This document shows positions 60,513 to 64,000 of a stretch of 64,000 bases of DNA, piece after piece (the stretch's first letter is position 1; the number at the start of each line of letters is the position of its first letter). The stretch spans positions 4,526,001 through 4,590,000 of the forward strand of contig NZ_CP011530.1 in the NCBI RefSeq assembly GCF_001605725.1, in the 5' to 3' direction. The position numbers and the translations under genes were made by a program. The notes beneath the pieces were generated by a model, which was not told the DNA's origin, did no database searches, and saw nothing but the letters and a program-made list of their open reading frames with translations. Origin of the DNA: Mycobacteroides immunogenum (GTDB taxonomy: Bacteria; Actinomycetota; Actinomycetes; Mycobacteriales; Mycobacteriaceae).

Positions 60513-61400
60513 TTACTCTGATGTGATTCCGAGCTGCTCGGAGCGTGTTTTTGCGGCATCCACGGCCGCGTAGACGCTTGCCCGCAAACCTCCACGTTCC
60601 AGTTCGCGCAGCGCAGCGGCGGTAGTACCACCCGGCGAGGTAATCGTCGCGCGTAGCTCGGCGGCAGTGGTATCCACCTCGGTACGGGTCTGTAGCCCGG
60701 GGGCACGATTCTCGTCCGATTCGGCCCGTTCCAGGAGCATGGCAGCGGATCCGGCCATGGTTTGGATGACCAGATCGGTGGCGACGGGGCGGGTGAGGCC
60801 CGATGCCACCCCCGCGTCGACCAAGGCCTCGACAAGCAAAAAGAAGTAGGCCGGGCCCGATCCAGACAACGCGGTCACGGTGTCCATCTGCGATTCGGCC
60901 ACGGTGATGACGCTGCCGACGGATTCGAGCAGCTCGGCCACGGCACTGAGCTGCTCGTCATTGGCGAACCGCCCCTTGGCCAGGGCGCTGACTCCGGCGC
61001 CGACGAGCATCGGCGCGTTGGGCATCACCCGCACCACCGGTGCTCCGGCAGCCAGCTTGGATTCGAAGAAGCCGGTGGACACCCCCGCGGCCACCGAAAC
61101 CAGAACCTGCTCGGTTTCACGCTCATTGCCCTCGGCATCCAGTTTCGCCAGCGCCGCGGCGATTTCTGTCGTCGCACTCTCCACGTCCGACGGTTTGACC
61201 GCCACCACGATGAAATCGGCGCCCTCTACGGCGTCGGCCACCTCACTGATCCGGATGGCGTATGCCTCCGCCAGAGCCTTGGCCCGGGCGGGAACCTTCT
61301 CCGAGACGACGATGTCCTTGGCCTGCCGTCCGGCCCTCAGCAGCCCGGAAATGAGAGCTTCGCCGATATTGCCGCCACCGATAATTGCGATTCTGGACAT
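60513..61400 (-). CDS. proC: Pyrroline-5-carboxylate reductase
   Basis: Last step of proline synthesis: NADPH reduction of pyrroline-5-carboxylate. The 295 residues begin with the Rossmann motif IAIIGGGNIGEALISGLL and carry VRVMPNAPMLVGAGV, ALSGSGPAYFFLLVEALVDAGVASGL and ITSPGGTTAAALRELE, all P5CR signatures. ATG 61400 sets the Rossmann fold right at the N-terminus; upstream in-frame starts (61412, 61496) add sequence without homology. Conserved neighbour of Rv0500A/B. Confidence 0.96.
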   Translation of the reverse strand: MSRIAIIGGGNIGEALISGLLRAGRQAKDIVVSEKVPARAKALAEAYAIRISEVADAVEGADFIVVAVKPSDVESATTEIAAALAKLDAEGNERETEQVLVSVAAGVSTGFFESKLAAGAPVVRVMPNAPMLVGAGVSALAKGRFANDEQLSAVAELLESVGSVITVAESQMDTVTALSGSGPAYFFLLVEALVDAGVASGLTRPVATDLVIQTMAGSAAMLLERAESDENRAPGLQTRTEVDTTAAELRATITSPGGTTAAALRELERGGLRASVYAAVDAAKTRSEQLGITSE

Positions 61401-61574
61401 GCCGACCAGCATGGCAGACCCAGGAGTACCGCCGGAAACGGCTTTCCGGGCATGCCCGCAGACCATGAGCAGTATGTGTGTCCCCAATACGCACATTCGC
61501 CCCGGTTTGTGACTATTCGCAGACCTGACCTGGGGTAGTAGCGCGCAGACCGAAACCCGGACTACAAGTTACAT

Positions 61575-62819
61575 ATGTCACAACCGCAGCGTCGCGTGCA
61601 GACCGCACCTGTTTTCGCGCCGGTTCCCGTCCGCACCGATTTGCCCGACGGGGTACACGGCTGGGCCCAACCCGAGTTCGGTCGGGTGGTGCGCAAGTTC
61701 GCGTCGATGTATGTGAACCGCGTCGGGGGCGGTGCGCTCTGTGTGTACGTCGACGGCGAACCGGTGCTCGATATCTGGGCCGGCGCAGCGCGGCCCGGTG
61801 TGCCGTGGACGCACGACACCGCGCCCATCGTGTACTCGGCCTCCAAGGGCGTGACCGCCACCGTGATTCACCGGCTGGCCGACCGTGGGCTGCTCGCCTA
61901 CGACGCCCCGGTCGCCCGGTACTGGCCGGAGTTCGCGGCCAACGGCAAGGAATCGATCACGGTCCGCGACGTGCTGGCGCATAAGTCAGGGCTCGCCGCA
62001 TTGGCGCCGCTGGCGTCCACTCCCGAGGAACTGCTCGATCACGAGCTCATGGAGGAACGGCTCGCCGCCGCGCCCGTTGGGCGCTTCTACGGAAAGGCCG
62101 CTTATCACGCCATGAGCTACGGCTGGCTGCTGGCCGGGCTCGGGCGCGCGATCACCGGGAACGACATGCGGGCCTTGTATCGCACCGAAGTCGCCGAACC
62201 CCTGGGGGTCGACGGCATCCACCTCGGCCGTCCACCTGCTGATTCACCGACCATCCCCGCCGGGATCTACGCGCAGCTCGACAAGGCGGTGAACACACCC
62301 TTCCTATCGCGTGGCCTGTCCCTCGGTGCGCGGCTCATCGACATCATTCCGGCCGCCCGCGGAGCCACCGGCGCGATCCACGTGCCGGGGGCCGAACGCA
62401 TTGTGGCCGACAACGGGCACACCAGCGCACCGCTGTACGACACCCAGATGGGTGCGGGCAACGCCATCTGTACCGCGCCGGCGTTGGCCAAGCTTTACGC
62501 CGCGCTGAGCAATGAGGGAAGCGTCGACGGCCGCAGGCTGCTGTCAGTCGAGAAGACCGCCGAACTGACTCGCGGGCGCGGGATCAAGCCCAACCTGCTC
62601 CTCACCCGCGATATCTGGGACCTTGGCTACCACTGCTTCCCCGCCCCCGGGCTGCTGGGCGGGTTCGGCCACATGGGCGCGGGCGGCTCCACCGGATGGG
62701 CAGACCCTAAGCGCCACATCGCCGTTGGACTCGCACACAATCACCTGATACTGCCCAACCCGATGCACAATGTGGCCTTCCCCCGGCTATGGGCCGCGAC
62801 CCTGCGGAGCGCACGCTAG
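61575..62819 (+). CDS. Beta-lactamase-fold serine hydrolase (EstB/LipL-like)
   Basis: A 414-residue serine esterase of the class C beta-lactamase family. Active-site SxxK in YSASKGVTA (about residue 95), the YxN-type position in the YHAMSYGW segment, and a C-terminal [15 protein letters not shown] that resembles the HTG/KTG region. No signal peptide, so probably cytosolic. It would hydrolyse esters or short acyl groups rather than beta-lactams. Its stop overlaps the convergent R2lox stop by 4 nt. Confidence 0.88.
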   Translation: MSQPQRRVQTAPVFAPVPVRTDLPDGVHGWAQPEFGRVVRKFASMYVNRVGGGALCVYVDGEPVLDIWAGAARPGVPWTHDTAPIVYSASKGVTATVIHRLADRGLLAYDAPVARYWPEFAANGKESITVRDVLAHKSGLAALAPLASTPEELLDHELMEERLAAAPVGRFYGKAAYHAMSYGWLLAGLGRAITGNDMRALYRTEVAEPLGVDGIHLGRPPADSPTIPAGIYAQLDKAVNTPFLSRGLSLGARLIDIIPAARGATGAIHVPGAERIVADNGHTSAPLYDTQMGAGNAICTAPALAKLYAALSNEGSVDGRRLLSVEKTAELTRGRGIKPNLLLTRDIWDLGYHCFPAPGLLGGFGHMGAGGSTGWADPKRHIAVGLAHNHLILPNPMHNVAFPRLWAATLRSAR

Positions 62820-63757
62820 ACCGTGGCGGCGAGCGCCTGACGATCTTCGGCGGCGAAAGTATCTTCCAGTTGCAGCGGCGAATAGTCGAGGTCGATCTCC
62901 CCCAGCGGTCGGCCACGGGCACTGCTGATTGTTCCGAACCGCCGCATCCCCTTGTCGGCGGAGTACTGCATGAACTCGTCGAGAGAAAGCCCGAATGGGG
63001 TGTCCTCGCCGTAGAGTCCGAACCCTTCCTCGGTGAGCCGCAAGGCGATCGGGATGAGCTCGTTCATGCGGGCCTCGAACACCGACCAGTTCGCATCGTC
63101 GGCCGCGACGTGACGGCGGCAGGTGAAGGTGCCCCAGGCCATGTGACGCCGCTCGTCGTCGCCGATCCGGCGCACCAGCTCCTGCATGCCCGGAAGTATG
63201 CCCCGATCCACGCAAATCTTGTGCCACGCAAAATATCCCGTCAGCGCGAGCATGCCCTCAACAACATGGTTGTAGGTGACCGAGGCGCGAACCTGCGCCG
63301 CCGGTGACGGGTCGGAGGCGAGTGTTCCGAGAGCATCGGGCAGCTGCTCGAAGAAGATCTCGCGGTATGCCGGAAGATCGTCGAGATAGCCGTGCAGATC
63401 ATCGCTGACCCCGACGGCGTCAAGCCAGATCCGAAATACCTGGGTGTGCTTGGCTTCTTCAAAGGCAAACTGCGTCAAGTACATTTCGTCGCCGAGCCGC
63501 CCCTCGGCACGCATGGCCGACATGAACGGCTGGATATCCTGAGTCACCGATTCCTCACCCGCGATGAACTGCGCGCACAACCGGGTGGCGTAGTCGCGTT
63601 CGCGTTCGGTGAGTGATTCCCAGTCCGCCCGATCACGCGAGAAATCGATATCGGCCGGATCCCAGAATTTCGCGTTGCCGCCCACGAACAGTTTGAGCGG
63701 CAACGAATCCCAGTTGAGCCCTCCCGCTCGCAGCGATCCGTAATGTGTGCGCGTCAT
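62816..63757 (-). CDS. R2-like ligand-binding oxidase (R2lox, Rv0233-like)
   Basis: A 313-residue ferritin-like Mn/Fe protein, the R2lox group. All residues known from Rv0233 are in register: metal ligands Glu68, Glu101, His104, Glu167, Glu202 and His205, and the ether-crosslink pair Val71 and Tyr162. It does not act as an RNR R2 subunit: the radical Tyr is absent, and the long-chain ligand pocket type is kept. The substrate is unknown; fatty-acid oxidation is proposed for the family. ATG 63757 follows AGGAGG-like AGGAGGCCCTC 5 nt before it. Confidence 0.93.
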   Translation of the reverse strand: MTRTHYGSLRAGGLNWDSLPLKLFVGGNAKFWDPADIDFSRDRADWESLTERERDYATRLCAQFIAGEESVTQDIQPFMSAMRAEGRLGDEMYLTQFAFEEAKHTQVFRIWLDAVGVSDDLHGYLDDLPAYREIFFEQLPDALGTLASDPSPAAQVRASVTYNHVVEGMLALTGYFAWHKICVDRGILPGMQELVRRIGDDERRHMAWGTFTCRRHVAADDANWSVFEARMNELIPIALRLTEEGFGLYGEDTPFGLSLDEFMQYSADKGMRRFGTISSARGRPLGEIDLDYSPLQLEDTFAAEDRQALAATV

Positions 63758-63939
63758 GAGGGCCTCCTAGTGTCGACATTGACCTAGTAACCATCCTGGA
63801 TGTGAGTCAGCTCACAATCAAGGGTGAACATCGAACGACCGCCCAAGCCCGCATCTCATGAACGGCTGCGCCAGGCAGCAAAAGGCAAGAACTGCACGAT
63901 GATTAATACGCGGATATGGCTTCGCGGAAACGCGTGTCG

Positions 63940-64000
63940 TCACAACGCACTCGCTTCGATGCGCTCTATCAACCGTCGCAGGGTCGTCAGTGCATCGGCA
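63940..64000 (-). CDS. Possible C-terminal end of a protein gene at the right edge
   Basis: The minus strand from the window edge reads open for about 19 codons (ADALTTLRRLIERIEASAL) to a TGA at 63940-63942. The peptide is amphipathic and helical, as in many protein C-termini, but it is too short to assign. The stretch 63758-63939 shows no gene. Confidence 0.3.
   Translation of the reverse strand, partial: ADALTTLRRLIERIEASAL

Noticed and set aside
1..64000. CRISPR arrays, tRNA or rRNA genes, insertion sequences
   Set aside because: Looked for regular spaced repeats, tRNA-like cloverleaf ends and transposase motifs; none seen by eye.

Overview
The window reads as a chromosome segment of a rapidly growing mycobacterium, most like the Mycobacteroides abscessus/chelonae group. 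The evidence is high GC with GTG and TTG starts, tightly packed genes with 4-nt stop/start overlaps, an actinobacterial Mce transporter operon, a mycofactocin-type SDR, F420-type oxidoreductases, a mycobacterial haemophore-type protein, the 33-residue mycobacterial ribosomal protein bS22 and an R2lox protein. The genus-level call is inference. No rRNA, tRNA, CRISPR array or transposase was seen.

Layout. 1-7.1 kb: 3' part of an M13 metallopeptidase lipoprotein gene, a TauE/SafE permease, a lipoprotein, a CopA-type copper ATPase with a CsoR-like operator, and four small membrane proteins. 7.2-12.6 kb: haem synthesis genes hemA-hemC-hemD-hemB (minus strand) and a glutaredoxin-like gene. 12.7-14.2 kb: SerB1-like phosphatase and a HadA-like dehydratase. 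This block and the block at 57.6-61.4 kb (PlsC-like acyltransferase, GalE2-like epimerase, bS22, excisionase-type HTH protein, proC) match M. tuberculosis Rv0514-Rv0500 in order. In M. tuberculosis the two halves are nearly adjacent, so about 43 kb here (14.2-57.5 kb) is accessory.

The accessory island carries a complete Mce lipid-import operon (yrbEA-yrbEB-mceA to mceF, a Mas protein, a DUF732 protein and an HSL-type hydrolase), preceded by four genes for small proteins, at least three of them exported. It also carries a large set of degradative enzymes: two acyl-CoA dehydrogenases, two enoyl-CoA hydratases, several SDRs, an acyl-CoA ligase, an aldehyde dehydrogenase, a ThDP lyase/decarboxylase, two amidohydrolases, F420-type LLM and PPOX proteins, a mycofactocin-type SDR, VOC, ABM, NIPSNAP and NTF2-like small enzymes, and a flavin reductase. 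This looks like uptake and beta-oxidation-like breakdown of an unidentified lipophilic or cyclic compound.

The main finding is regulatory. Two different palindromes recur only in the island's intergenic gaps. TAGAT(T/C)(G/A)ATCTA occurs at seven places and flanks the TetR gene at 52.2 kb. ATCTGACAT-N6-ATGTCAGAT, always 24 nt, occurs at six places, one of them ahead of the doxX-tetR unit at 40 kb. I infer two TetR regulons that divide the island between them.

61.6-64 kb: a beta-lactamase-fold esterase and an R2lox oxidase with all known ligand and crosslink residues, then a short partial reading frame at the right edge.
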